A model generated the notes under the pieces. It was not told where the DNA came from, made no database searches, and saw only the letters and a program-made list of their open reading frames with translations. Shown piece by piece: positions 1-7,584 of a DNA stretch of 20,380 nucleotides. A program made the position numbers and the translations under genes. Within the stretch, counting starts at the first letter, position 1, and the number at the start of each line of letters is the position of its first letter. Origin of the DNA: JBJYKD01 sp049310025 (lineage in GTDB: Bacteria > Bacillota > Thermosediminibacteria > Thermosediminibacterales > Tepidanaerobacteraceae); NCBI RefSeq assembly GCF_049310025.1, contig NZ_JBJYKD010000039.1, positions 1-20,380 on the forward strand, in the 5' to 3' direction.

Positions 1-135
1 AAGTTTTTCGATCCTTTCCCGGGCGGTGAGTTTGCCGCTTTCATGCTGCTTTGCTATGCGCTTTTCGCCGCCGCCCTTTTCGATAGCCGACCGTTTTTCT
101 TGCAGTGTTTTAAGTTTTAATTCAATTGATTCCAC
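1..135 (-). CDS. mmdA: Methylmalonyl-CoA decarboxylase / propionyl-CoA carboxylase carboxyltransferase subunit, N-terminal fragment
   Basis: Only the first 45 codons are inside the window; the gene runs off the left edge. It starts with GTG at 133-135, preceded by an AGGAGG ribosome binding site at about 143-149. The visible protein has a short Lys/Glu-rich helix followed by an EKGGGEKRIAKQHESGKLTARERIEKL-type stretch (residues 19-45), which is the characteristic N-terminus of biotin-dependent acyl-CoA carboxyltransferases (MmdA/PccB family). This subunit moves CO2 between methylmalonyl-CoA and biotin. It lies 17 nt after the epimerase gene and is the last visible gene of the mutase operon. 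That context favours a decarboxylase (sodium-pumping Mmd complex) over a carboxylase, but the subunits that would decide this lie outside the window. Family call is fairly secure; direction of reaction is inferred. Confidence 0.8.
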   Translation of the reverse strand, partial: MESIELKLKTLQEKRSAIEKGGGEKRIAKQHESGKLTARERIEKL

Positions 136-142
136 TGCTTTA

Positions 143-150
143 CCTCCTAT
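143..150 (-). promoter_or_regulatory. Ribosome binding site deciding the mmdA GTG start
   Basis: The minus strand reads ATAGGAGGTAAAGCA and then GTG. The AGGAGGT core sits 7 nt before the GTG, and the downstream frame encodes a recognisable carboxyltransferase N-terminus, which supports GTG as the start. Confidence 0.7.
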
Positions 151-152
151 CT

Positions 153-551
153 TTATCTTTCACAGAGTTCAATTAAAACGCCTTTTGTCGCCTTGGGGTG
201 GATGAAAGCGATTTTTGCTCCTCCAGCCCCCCTCCTGGGTTTTTCATCGATGAGGCGAACTCCTTTGGATTTCAGGTCTTCCAGGGTCTTCTCGATGTTG
301 TCCACATTTAGGGCTATATGCTGTATCCCCTCGCCGTTTTTTTCTATGAATTTCGCTATGGGGCCGTCGGGGGCTGTGGACTCCAGCAGCTCTATTTCAC
401 TTTCGCCTACGGGAATGAAAACCGTCCTGACCTTTTGTTCCTCTACCGTTTCTTCGCCGGCGGCCTTAAGGCCTAATATGTCGGTGTACACCTTGAGGGT
501 CTCATTCAGGTCTTTTACCGCAATGCCGATGTGGTCTATTTTTTTTATCAT
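153..551 (-). CDS. mce: Methylmalonyl-CoA epimerase
   Basis: 132-aa protein of the vicinal oxygen chelate (glyoxalase) fold. It interconverts the two methylmalonyl-CoA epimers, linking the mutase product to the decarboxylase substrate. Two beta-alpha-beta-beta-beta modules are visible: residues 4-60, starting KIDHIGIAVKDL, and 76-130, starting IQHIALNVDNIEKTL. Candidate metal ligands are His7, His78 and Glu128 (in LIELCE), matching the family pattern. The length is typical. The ATG is preceded by an ideal AAGGAGGTGA site. It lies 13 nt after meaB and 17 nt before mmdA, in the mutase operon. The context (mutase, MeaB, carboxyltransferase) excludes most other VOC-family functions. Confidence 0.93.
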   Translation of the reverse strand: MIKKIDHIGIAVKDLNETLKVYTDILGLKAAGEETVEEQKVRTVFIPVGESEIELLESTAPDGPIAKFIEKNGEGIQHIALNVDNIEKTLEDLKSKGVRLIDEKPRRGAGGAKIAFIHPKATKGVLIELCER

Positions 552-564
552 GTTTTCACCTCCT

Positions 565-1497
565 TCAGGAGTTTTGTTTGGATATTATCTTTTCCACGGC
601 GGTATAGGGGTCTTCCTGTTTTGCCATTATCTTTTCGACCATGGAATGTATTTCAAAAGCTTTGTTGGTTAAAATTTCGTTTATGAGGCTGTCTTTGATG
701 AGTTCGATGAGTTCCTGTGTTATCCTGTCCGCCCTCTTCTTTAAGAGAATGCCGTTTTGTTTCATGTATTCATAGGCTTTATATATGTTTTCTTCCAGGA
801 TATCTACGCCCTCGCCGGTGGTGGCTATGGTTTTTATGACGGGCGGGCGCCAGGAGTTTTTACTCGGGTTCAGGTCGAGCATCATCTCTATTTCGGTAAC
901 AAGCCGGTCGGTTCCGTCTTTGTCGGCTTTGTTTATCACAAAGATATCGCCTATTTCCATTATGCCGGCTTTTATCGCCTGGACGTCGTCGCCCATTCCG
1001 GGAATGAGGACCAGGATGACGACATCCGCCAGTTTTACTATATCCACTTCCGACTGGCCCACGCCCACGGTCTCTATTATTACGCAGTCCATGCCTGCGG
1101 CGTCGAGCACTTTTACAGTGTTGTATGAAGCTTTTGAAAGGCCCCCCAGGGCCCCCCTGGTGCCCATGCTGCGGATAAAGACTCCCCGGTCCAGGGCAAG
1201 GTCCTGCATCCTTATACGGTCGCCGAGAAGCGCTCCTCCGGTAAAGGGACTGGTGGGGTCTACTGCGATGATCCCCACCTTTTTGTCTCTGGCTCTGAAC
1301 TTTTTGGCCAGCTGGTTTACGAGGCTGCTCTTTCCACCCCCCGGCGGACCGGTGACGCCGATAACCATGGCGTTGCCGGTGTGTTTGTGGATTTGTTTCA
1401 GGGCCTCTGTGGCTTCAGGAGCTCTTTCTTCAATGAGGGTAATGAGTCTGGCCATGCTTTTTTTGTCGCCGTTTAAAACGGATTGAATTAGATCCAT
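565..1497 (-). CDS. meaB: Methylmalonyl-CoA mutase-associated GTPase MeaB (ArgK family)
   Basis: 310-aa G3E-type P-loop GTPase. MeaB binds adenosylcobalamin-dependent methylmalonyl-CoA mutase, gates cofactor loading and protects the enzyme from inactivation. Visible motifs: a helical N-terminus (residues 1-40), Walker A GPPGGGKS (50-57), the family signature DPTSPFTGGALLGDRIRM (80-97), the ETVGVGQSE loop (142-150), and the base-specificity motif NKAD (189-192), followed by a C-terminal helical dimerisation arm. Length is normal. The ATG is preceded by GGAAGGTG about 12 nt away, a longer spacing than its neighbours, so translation may be partly coupled to the mutase small subunit 22 nt upstream. 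Old annotations as a lysine/arginine/ornithine transport ATPase (ArgK) are considered wrong for this family. Confidence 0.95.
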   Translation of the reverse strand: MDLIQSVLNGDKKSMARLITLIEERAPEATEALKQIHKHTGNAMVIGVTGPPGGGKSSLVNQLAKKFRARDKKVGIIAVDPTSPFTGGALLGDRIRMQDLALDRGVFIRSMGTRGALGGLSKASYNTVKVLDAAGMDCVIIETVGVGQSEVDIVKLADVVILVLIPGMGDDVQAIKAGIMEIGDIFVINKADKDGTDRLVTEIEMMLDLNPSKNSWRPPVIKTIATTGEGVDILEENIYKAYEYMKQNGILLKKRADRITQELIELIKDSLINEILTNKAFEIHSMVEKIMAKQEDPYTAVEKIISKQNS

Positions 1498-1519
1498 TTA
1501 AAAAGAACACACCTTCCGG

Positions 1520-1921
1520 TTAGAATTTGACATTGGCCTTTATGAATTCGATTATTTTTGAGGTGGGAGTGCCCGGGGTGAATATCTCGGCTATGCCGGC
1601 TGCTTTGAGGCCCGGGATATCTTCGTCGGGTATGACACCCCCGCCGATCACGAGTATATCCTGGGCTCCTCTCTCTTTTAAAAGCTCTACAACCCTTGGC
1701 AGGAGAAAGTTGTGTGCGCCGGACAATATGGACAGACCTATTACGTTCACGTCTTCCTGGATGGCGGCTTCGACGATCTGTTCCGGTGTCTGTCTTAAGC
1801 CGGTGTATATGACTTCCATACCGGCGTCCCGCAGGGCTCTGGCGATTACTTTTGCACCGCGGTCGTGGCCGTCAAGACCTGGTTTGGCTATTAGAACCCT
1901 TATGGTTTTTGTTTGTGTCAT
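1520..1921 (-). CDS. mcmA2: Methylmalonyl-CoA mutase, cobalamin-binding small subunit
   Basis: 133-aa stand-alone B12-binding domain. The base-off/His-on signature DxHxxG is present as Asp17-Gly-His19-Asp-Arg-Gly22 in KPGLDGHDRGAKV, with His19 the predicted lower axial cobalt ligand. The downstream SILSGAH and VIGGGVIPDEDI segments line the nucleotide-tail pocket of this Rossmann-like fold. In many bacteria this domain is the C-terminus of one mutase polypeptide; here it is a separate gene, as in archaea and some clostridia. It begins 16 nt after the large-subunit stop, with a GGGGTGAG ribosome binding site. It must pair with the adjacent large subunit to form an active enzyme. The same domain serves other acyl-CoA mutases, so substrate identity rests on the partner. 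Confidence 0.93.
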   Translation of the reverse strand: MTQTKTIRVLIAKPGLDGHDRGAKVIARALRDAGMEVIYTGLRQTPEQIVEAAIQEDVNVIGLSILSGAHNFLLPRVVELLKERGAQDILVIGGGVIPDEDIPGLKAAGIAEIFTPGTPTSKIIEFIKANVKF

Positions 1922-1937
1922 TTTTTATCTCACCCCT

Positions 1938-3623
1938 TTATATGCTTGTGGTGGCTTTGTATTCGCCAAATACTTTCCTGAGCACATCGCATATTTCGCC
2001 AAGCGTGCAGTAACTTTTTACGCATTTTATTATGGTTGGCATGAGGTTTTCGTCGGTTCCGGCTTTTTTCTCCAGTTCTTCCAGTGCTTCTTTTACAATT
2101 ATGTTGTCTCTGGAGGATTTGAGTTCTCTCAGTTTTTGTTCCTGGACCCTGCCCACTTCGGGGTCGACTTTGAGCAGCCCTTTTGGAGGTTCTTCTTGTA
2201 TCTGGAATTTGTTGACTCCAACCACTATCCTTCTGCCGGATTCTACTTCCATCTGGTAGCGGTAGGCGCTGTCCTGGATTTCCTGCTGGATGAAGCCTTT
2301 TTCGATGGCTTTGACGGAGCCGCCAAGTTTGTCGATTTTGTCGATGTATTCTCTGGCCTTTTGCTCTATGGTGTTCGTCAGGTGTTCTACGTAGTAGGAT
2401 CCGGCCAGGGGGTCGATTGTTTCGGTTACTCCGCTTTCATATGCTATTATTTGCTGGGTCCTGAGGGCGATTCTGACGGAGTCTTCGGAAGGAAGGGCCA
2501 GGGCTTCGTCTCTTGAGTTGGTGTGAAGCGACTGGGTGCCTCCCAGCACCGCCGCCAGGGCCTGGATGGTAACTCTTATTATGTTGTTGTCGGGCTGCTG
2601 GGCTGTGAGGGTGGATCCTCCTGTCTGGGTGTGGAATCTGAGCATCATGGATTTGGGGTCTTTGGCGCCGAATCTTTCCTTCATTATTTTGGCCCAGAGT
2701 CTCCTTGCGGCCCTGAATTTGGCTACTTCTTCAAAAAGGTCGTTGTGGGCGTTGAAGAAGAATGAAAGCCTCGGGGCAAATTCGTCTACGGTGAGGCCGG
2801 CTTTCAGGGCGGCTTCTACATAAGCTATGCCGTTGGCCAGGGTGAAGGCCACTTCCTGGATGGCGGTGGCTCCGGCCTCTCTTATATGGTATCCGCTTAT
2901 GCTGATGGTGTTCCATTTGGGCATGTGGGCTGAGCAAAATTCAAATATGTTTGTTATTAACCGCATGGATGGCTGGGGTGGAAATATATATGTGCCTCTT
3001 GCAACGTATTCTTTTAGTATGTCGTTCTGGATGGTGCCGGAAAGTTTGTCCGGTGTTACACCCTGTTTTTCTGCCACAGCGATGTACATGGCAAGAAGTA
3101 TTGCCGCCGGCGCGTTTATGGTCATGGAGGTGCTGACTTTGTCCAGAGGTATGCCGTTGAAGAGGATTTCCATGTCTTTTAATGAGTCGATGGCCACACC
3201 CACTTTGCCCACTTCGCCGCGGGCCAGGGGGTGGTCGGAGTCGTAGCCTATCTGAGTGGGCAGATCAAAGGCTACGGAAAGGCCTGTCTGGCCCTGGGAT
3301 AGCAGGAATTTGTACCTTTCGTTGGATTCTTCAGCAGTGCCAAAGCCGGCATACTGCCTCATGGTCCACAGCCGGCCGCGATACATGGTGGGCTGAACGC
3401 CACGGGTATATGGATACTCTCCAGGAAATCCAAGGTCCTCAAGGTAATCCGTGTCCTGTACATCTAATTCTGTATACAGGCGTTCCACTTCTAAGTTGGA
3501 GTTTGTGTAAAATTTTTCGTATCTTTCCGGGAATTTGCTTAAGACTTTTTTTAATTTGGTTTCTTCCCACTCTTTCTTGGCTTCTTCAAGTTTCTCCAAA
3601 TATTCTCTATTTTTTATGGGCAC
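1938..3623 (-). CDS. mcmA1: Methylmalonyl-CoA mutase, large (catalytic) subunit
   Basis: 561-aa TIM-barrel acyl-CoA mutase subunit catalysing the adenosylcobalamin-dependent rearrangement of succinyl-CoA and methylmalonyl-CoA. Signatures: GEYPYTRGVQPTMYRGRLW (about 69-86), GLSVAFDLPTQIGYDSDHP (114-132), FPPQPSMR (214-221), ISGYHIREAG (242-251) and the HTNSRDEALALP segment. Tyr81 and Arg221 occupy the positions that, by my memory of the family, are Tyr and Arg in methylmalonyl-CoA mutase but Phe and Gln in isobutyryl-CoA mutase, favouring a methylmalonyl substrate. An ATG at 3686 is in frame, but it lies inside a predicted promoter -35 box. The GTG at 3621-3623 has TAAGGAGGG 7 nt upstream and gives the usual N-terminus, so I chose it. 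First gene of the operon continuing to mcmA2, meaB, mce and mmdA. Confidence 0.94.
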   Translation of the reverse strand: MPIKNREYLEKLEEAKKEWEETKLKKVLSKFPERYEKFYTNSNLEVERLYTELDVQDTDYLEDLGFPGEYPYTRGVQPTMYRGRLWTMRQYAGFGTAEESNERYKFLLSQGQTGLSVAFDLPTQIGYDSDHPLARGEVGKVGVAIDSLKDMEILFNGIPLDKVSTSMTINAPAAILLAMYIAVAEKQGVTPDKLSGTIQNDILKEYVARGTYIFPPQPSMRLITNIFEFCSAHMPKWNTISISGYHIREAGATAIQEVAFTLANGIAYVEAALKAGLTVDEFAPRLSFFFNAHNDLFEEVAKFRAARRLWAKIMKERFGAKDPKSMMLRFHTQTGGSTLTAQQPDNNIIRVTIQALAAVLGGTQSLHTNSRDEALALPSEDSVRIALRTQQIIAYESGVTETIDPLAGSYYVEHLTNTIEQKAREYIDKIDKLGGSVKAIEKGFIQQEIQDSAYRYQMEVESGRRIVVGVNKFQIQEEPPKGLLKVDPEVGRVQEQKLRELKSSRDNIIVKEALEELEKKAGTDENLMPTIIKCVKSYCTLGEICDVLRKVFGEYKATTSI

Positions 3624-3630
3624 TTTTTTA

Positions 3631-3639
3631 CCCTCCTTA
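3631..3639 (-). promoter_or_regulatory. Ribosome binding site deciding the mcmA1 GTG start
   Basis: Minus-strand TAAGGAGGG ends 7 nt before the GTG at 3621-3623. The alternative ATG at 3686 has no such site. Confidence 0.75.
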
Positions 3640-3657
3640 TCCTGGCCTTTAAATAAT

Positions 3658-3686
3658 ATAATATAATATTTTTTTTTTGATGGCAA
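3658..3686 (-). promoter_or_regulatory. SigA-type promoter of the methylmalonyl-CoA mutase operon
   Basis: Minus strand shows TTGCCA (3681-3686), a 17-nt spacer containing a run of ten A, then TATTAT (3658-3663). Predicted transcription start is near 3651, giving a leader of about 28 nt with the ribosome binding site in the middle. It lies downstream of the gdhA terminator, so the mutase genes form an independent unit. Confidence 0.6.
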
Positions 3687-3723
3687 TAAATTATATGTGA
3701 AATATTTTACTTATTTATTAAAA

Positions 3724-3746
3724 TCCCTCCCCGGTTAAGGGAGGGA
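3724..3746 (-). terminator. Intrinsic terminator after gdhA
   Basis: An 8-bp perfect stem (TCCCTCCC at 3724-3731 with GGGAGGGA at 3739-3746), 7-nt loop, followed on the minus strand by ATTTTAATAAAT. It starts 8 nt after the gdhA stop codon. Confidence 0.8.
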
Positions 3747-3753
3747 ATACCGG

Positions 3754-5001
3754 TTAAATCCAGCCTCTTACTTTCATGGCATCAGCTATGCGCTTTATAG
3801 AAACCATGTAAGCGGCTTCTCTCATTTTTACCTTGTAGTCTTCATGCATCTTGTAGACTTCATTGAAGGCCTTTACCATGATCCGTTCAAGGCGCTCGTT
3901 TACTTCTTCTTCGGTCCAGTAGAAATTCATCAGGTTCTGGACCCATTCGAAGTATGAAACAGTTACTCCGCCCGCGTTACACAGAATATCGGGTATTACC
4001 AGGATGCCTTTCCGGTATAGAATTTCATCGGCTTCCGGAGTCGTGGGTCCGTTGGCCGCTTCGCCGACGATCTTTGCTTTTATGTTCGGAGCGTTTTGGC
4101 TGGTTATAACGTTTTCCAGGGCTCCCGGGACTAAAATATCCACATCGAGTTCCAGCAGTTCTTCATTTGTGATGACCTTGCTACCGGGAAAACCCTTTAC
4201 CGTTTTGTTCTTGGCCTTAAATTCAAGCACTTCCTCGGGATTGAGTCCGTCGGGGTTAAACGCCCCGCCTTGAGAATCGCTTATTGCGACCACCTTGCAC
4301 CCCAATTCGTGCAGCAACCTAGCCGCGACTCCCCCTACATTGCCCGCACCCTGGACGGCAACGGTGGCTTTTTTAAGGTCAAGGCCAATTTTTTTTGCGG
4401 CTTCCCGTATAGTAAAAGAAGCTCCGCGGCCGGTTGCTTCGGGTCTGCCGAGGGACCCGCCTAAAATAATTGGCTTACCTGTGACGACTCCCGGAGTGTT
4501 ATATCCTCTTAAAGTGCTAAATTCGTCCATGAACCACGCCATTACCTGCGCATTCGTATATACATCGGGAGCGGGGATGTCCTTTTCCGGTCCTATAATT
4601 GGGCTTATGGCTTTGAAATAGCCGCGGGCGAGTCTTTCAAGTTCGCCTTTCGACAGTTCTTTTGGGTTGCAGATGACTCCGCCTTTGCCGCCGCCATAAG
4701 GTATGCCCACAACGGCGCACTTAAAGGACATCCATGCGGATAATGCTTTGACTTCGTCCAGAGAGACGTTCGGATGGAATCTTACACCACCTTTGGCCGG
4801 TCCGATGGCTGTGCAGTGTTGAGAGCGGTAACCTATGAAAGTTTTTGTTGTTCCGTCGTCCATTTTTACCGGGATTGAGACCACCAGCACCTTTTCCGGT
4901 TCCTTAAGGATTTCGTATACGGATTCTTCCAATCCCAATTTTTCGCAAGCAAGTTTGATTTCACGGCGTACACTCTCAAATGGATTCAGTGTTTCCGCCA
5001 T
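3754..5001 (-). CDS. gdhA: Glutamate dehydrogenase (Glu/Leu/Phe/Val dehydrogenase family)
   Basis: 415-aa hexameric-type glutamate dehydrogenase; oxidatively deaminates glutamate to 2-oxoglutarate and ammonia. The N-terminal dimerisation domain carries GPAKGGVRFHP (67-77), the catalytic lysine region PYGGGKGG (Lys106) and the DIPAPDVYT aspartate (Asp146). The second half is a Rossmann domain with GAGNVGG (218-224). The length is typical of bacterial and archaeal catabolic enzymes. The ATG is preceded by GAGGGGGAG. It follows korC by 89 nt without a visible terminator and ends at a strong one, so it may share the korDABC transcript. Its product is the expected Kor substrate. The family also contains leucine and valine dehydrogenases, but this length and these motifs fit GDH best. 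Cofactor choice (NAD or NADP) cannot be settled by eye. Confidence 0.95.
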   Translation of the reverse strand: MAETLNPFESVRREIKLACEKLGLEESVYEILKEPEKVLVVSIPVKMDDGTTKTFIGYRSQHCTAIGPAKGGVRFHPNVSLDEVKALSAWMSFKCAVVGIPYGGGKGGVICNPKELSKGELERLARGYFKAISPIIGPEKDIPAPDVYTNAQVMAWFMDEFSTLRGYNTPGVVTGKPIILGGSLGRPEATGRGASFTIREAAKKIGLDLKKATVAVQGAGNVGGVAARLLHELGCKVVAISDSQGGAFNPDGLNPEEVLEFKAKNKTVKGFPGSKVITNEELLELDVDILVPGALENVITSQNAPNIKAKIVGEAANGPTTPEADEILYRKGILVIPDILCNAGGVTVSYFEWVQNLMNFYWTEEEVNERLERIMVKAFNEVYKMHEDYKVKMREAAYMVSIKRIADAMKVRGWI

Positions 5002-5090
5002 AAAAACTCCCCCTCAAAAATTAAAATTTTGTTCTTGAAATCAAATATTTAGATGAAACTTAGCATTTCACCCTCCCCTCCCAAATAATT

Positions 5091-5612
5091 TTAAATACCC
5101 TCTCCGAGTTCGAAACCTGCATACAGAGCTTTTCTGTTTAAATCTTCGGTTCCTTTTGGTACCCTATCAAGAACAGCCTTTTCTATAGACATTTTGGATA
5201 CCACCCTGGTAACTGCGGTTAGAACGCCAAGGGCTACGATGTTGGCGACGATGATTTTACCTGCCCTGTTTTGAGCAGTCTCCAGGATGGGTATATTCAG
5301 AACCTTGTACGGGGATTCCGGTTTTTTAATGCTGGAATCTATTAATATTAATCCGTCGGGTTTCAAGTTGTCTTTATATTTAAGCAGAGCTTCTTCTGTT
5401 AACGCCAAAAGGATATCGGGTTTTGTCACTTTTGGGTAATCTATTTTCGAATTGCTGATGATGACTTCTGCCCTGCTGGCACCGCCCCGGGCCTCGGGGC
5501 CATACGATTGGGATTGTACCGCGTTTTTGCCGTCCAGTATGGCCGCTTCGGCCAGTATGATGCCGGCCAGAATCAAGCCCTGGCCACCGGAACCGCTTAA
5601 CCTGATCTCCAT
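5091..5612 (-). CDS. korC: 2-oxoacid:ferredoxin oxidoreductase, gamma subunit
   Basis: 173-aa gamma-domain protein of the pyruvate/2-oxoglutarate:ferredoxin oxidoreductase family. Starts MEIRLSGSGGQGLILAG, where GSGGQG (7-12) is the conserved glycine loop, followed by the QSYGPEARGGASRAEVIIS segment typical of KorC/PorG. Two in-frame ATGs exist. The one at 5610-5612 has GGAGG 5 nt upstream; the one at 5622-5624 has only AGGGGG about 10 nt upstream and would add MEER. I prefer the inner start, moderately. Last gene of the korDABC set, 15 nt after korB. The subunit completes the four-part enzyme that converts a 2-oxoacid, CoA and oxidised ferredoxin to acyl-CoA, CO2 and reduced ferredoxin in the cytoplasm. 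Confidence 0.92.
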   Translation of the reverse strand: MEIRLSGSGGQGLILAGIILAEAAILDGKNAVQSQSYGPEARGGASRAEVIISNSKIDYPKVTKPDILLALTEEALLKYKDNLKPDGLILIDSSIKKPESPYKVLNIPILETAQNRAGKIIVANIVALGVLTAVTRVVSKMSIEKAVLDRVPKGTEDLNRKALYAGFELGEGI

Positions 5613-5627
5613 TCTTTCCTCCATTTT

Positions 5628-6446
5628 TTACATTCCCCCTTGAGCCCTTTCGATGACTTTGGAGTATTCTTCCGTATACTCGGGAGCGTGGTCTTCGAAA
5701 AATTCTCCAATCAAGATTTTCCCCTGCAATTCTTCCTTTGATAATTTTTCGGCGGATTTTATGGGAATGGCAGCATCTTTAATGAATTCCATCATTTTAA
5801 CGGGATTACCCAGTTTATTTTTTCTTCCGAAATACGTCGGGCAAATGCTGACCGCGTCTATCAAAGAAAATCCTTTGTGGGTTATGGCCTTTTCTATCAA
5901 TTTTATAAGCTGGGGGACGTGATAAACGGTTCCCCTGGCCACATAGGTGGCGCCTGCAGCCTGGGCCAGCTTGCAGAGGTCAAAACTTCTGTCTATGTTC
6001 CCGTAAGGTGCGGTGGTGGCATAAGCTCCCTTTGGAGTCATGGGAGAATATTGCCCGCTGGTCATGCCGTATATGTTATTGTTAAAAACTATGGTGGTGA
6101 TATCTATGTTCCTCCTGGCGGCATGTATAAAATGATTTCCACCGATGGCCGCGCAATCTCCATCGCCGGTCAAGACAATCACCTTTAAATCAGGATTTGC
6201 AAGTTTTATGCCAGTGGCAAAAGCCAGCGCACGGCCGTGAGTTGTGTGAAGTGTATTGAAATTCATGTATCCCGGCGCCCTTGAAGAACAACCGATGCCG
6301 GATACTATGCAAATTTTTTTCTGCTCCAGTTGAAGATTATCAATAGCGCGAACCACGGCGCCCATTATAATTCCGTTCCCGCACCCGGGGCACCAGATGT
6401 GGGGTAGTTTTTCTGTTCTGAAATATTTTTCTAGTTTTTTACGCAC
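5628..6446 (-). CDS. korB: 2-oxoacid:ferredoxin oxidoreductase, beta (TPP-binding) subunit
   Basis: 272-aa subunit binding thiamine diphosphate. The CPGCGNG motif is at 19-25, and the TPP/Mg site GDGDCAAIGGNH...NNN spans 94-124. The IGCSS segment near residue 51 is also typical. The GTG start at 6444-6446 overlaps the korA stop by 8 nt (GTGCGTAA) and follows GGAGGTGGCGGGGC, so translation is probably coupled. The short beta subunit with separate A, C and D genes fits 2-oxoglutarate or branched-chain 2-oxoacid enzymes rather than the single-chain clostridial pyruvate enzyme. Adjacent gdhA and methylmalonyl-CoA mutase genes favour 2-oxoglutarate as substrate; this is inferred from context. Confidence 0.94.
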   Translation of the reverse strand: MRKKLEKYFRTEKLPHIWCPGCGNGIIMGAVVRAIDNLQLEQKKICIVSGIGCSSRAPGYMNFNTLHTTHGRALAFATGIKLANPDLKVIVLTGDGDCAAIGGNHFIHAARRNIDITTIVFNNNIYGMTSGQYSPMTPKGAYATTAPYGNIDRSFDLCKLAQAAGATYVARGTVYHVPQLIKLIEKAITHKGFSLIDAVSICPTYFGRKNKLGNPVKMMEFIKDAAIPIKSAEKLSKEELQGKILIGEFFEDHAPEYTEEYSKVIERAQGGM

Positions 6447-7584
6447 GCCCCGCCACCTCCTTGACTTTAGCTATAACTTCATCGGGTGTTATCAGTTCTC
6501 CGTTGTATTTATTTAATCCTGTCACGTTGAATTTGCCCGCAGCTGAAGCACGGACGCTTTCCACCAATTGCCCAAAATTCATCTCCGCTACAATTAGATT
6601 TTTGACGCATGAAGGCATCTCATTTATCGCCTTCTCGGCGAATGGCCATATGGTCTTTAACCTCAGCATGCCGACTTTTTGCCCTTCCTGCCTTAATAGG
6701 TTGACAGCCCTTAAGACCGATCTTGCCGTGGAACCGAAGGAAATCATGACGATTTCGGCATCTTCCGTAAATGCGGTTTCATAATCCACAATATCATCAA
6801 CATTGTCATATATTTTTCTCATGAGTCTGTTAATCAGATTTTCCGTCACTTTGGGATTTGTAGATGGAAAACCTGTGATATCGTGAATTAAGCCCGTAAC
6901 GTGGAAAGGCTTACCTTCACCAAAACTTGCCATGGGCGGTATTCCGTCGCCGTCATAGTCCTCATACGGATTGTATTCTTTAATCGAGGGATCGGGTTTT
7001 TTCCTGTTTATTATTTCTATTTCCGAAGGATCGGGCAATTCCACCTTTTCCCTCATATGTGCTACAACTTCGTCCATTAACAAAATGCAGGGAACCCGGT
7101 ATTTTTCCGACAAATTGAAAGCTCTGATTGTCATGTCGTAAACTTCCCTTACATACGAAGGGGATAAAACTATAATCGGGTGATCGGCATGGGTTCCCCA
7201 GCGCGATTGCATGACATCACCTTGAGCGGGCAAGGTGGGTAAACCGGTGCTGGGGCCTCCCCGCTGGACGTCTACGATGACGCATGGAACTTCGGTAAGT
7301 GCGGCAAAACCTATGTTTTCCTGTTTTAATGAAAAACCGGGCCCGCTGGTGGCGGTCATGGCTTTGAGGCCGGCCAGGGAAGCGCCTATTACCGCTCCCA
7401 TGCTGGCTATTTCGTCTTCCATTTGAATGAATTTGCCTCCTACCTTTGGAAGTTTTTCTGCCGAAAGCTCGGCTATCTCGGTGGAAGGCGTTATGGGATA
7501 ACCGGCGTAAAACCGCATACCTGCAGCTATAGCCCCTTCTACGCAGGCTTCATTGCCCTGCATTAACCGGGCTTTGCTATTCAT
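6439..7584 (-). CDS. korA: 2-oxoacid:ferredoxin oxidoreductase, alpha subunit
   Basis: 381-aa pyrimidine-binding and CoA-binding subunit. GNEACVEGAIAAGMRFYAGYP (10-30) followed by ITPSTEIAE is the KorA signature; a central GPGFSLKQENIGFA segment and a C-terminal transketolase-like domain (about 260-375) follow. The true start is the ATG at 7582-7584, with GGAGGTGAAGACG directly upstream; a longer TTG-initiated frame to 7605 reads through the korD coding region and lacks a ribosome binding site. The start overlaps the korD stop by 8 nt (ATGAATAG), mirroring the korA/korB junction. Together these imply stoichiometric, coupled synthesis of the enzyme. Substrate assignment as for korB. Confidence 0.94.
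   Translation of the reverse strand: MNSKARLMQGNEACVEGAIAAGMRFYAGYPITPSTEIAELSAEKLPKVGGKFIQMEDEIASMGAVIGASLAGLKAMTATSGPGFSLKQENIGFAALTEVPCVIVDVQRGGPSTGLPTLPAQGDVMQSRWGTHADHPIIVLSPSYVREVYDMTIRAFNLSEKYRVPCILLMDEVVAHMREKVELPDPSEIEIINRKKPDPSIKEYNPYEDYDGDGIPPMASFGEGKPFHVTGLIHDITGFPSTNPKVTENLINRLMRKIYDNVDDIVDYETAFTEDAEIVMISFGSTARSVLRAVNLLRQEGQKVGMLRLKTIWPFAEKAINEMPSCVKNLIVAEMNFGQLVESVRASAAGKFNVTGLNKYNGELITPDEVIAKVKEVAGRA

Noticed and set aside
1527..2516. Long plus-strand reading frames opposite the mutase genes and similar antisense frames elsewhere
   Set aside because: They mirror well-supported minus-strand genes, show low-complexity Phe/Tyr/Ser-rich composition and lack ribosome binding sites.
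3641..3753. Cobalamin riboswitch upstream of the B12-dependent mutase
   Set aside because: The predicted leader is only about 28 nt and no B12-box motif is present.
5008..5082. G-rich runs on the minus strand before gdhA as a G-quadruplex
   Set aside because: Only three closely spaced G runs of three or more exist at 5071-5082; the next run is about 60 nt away.
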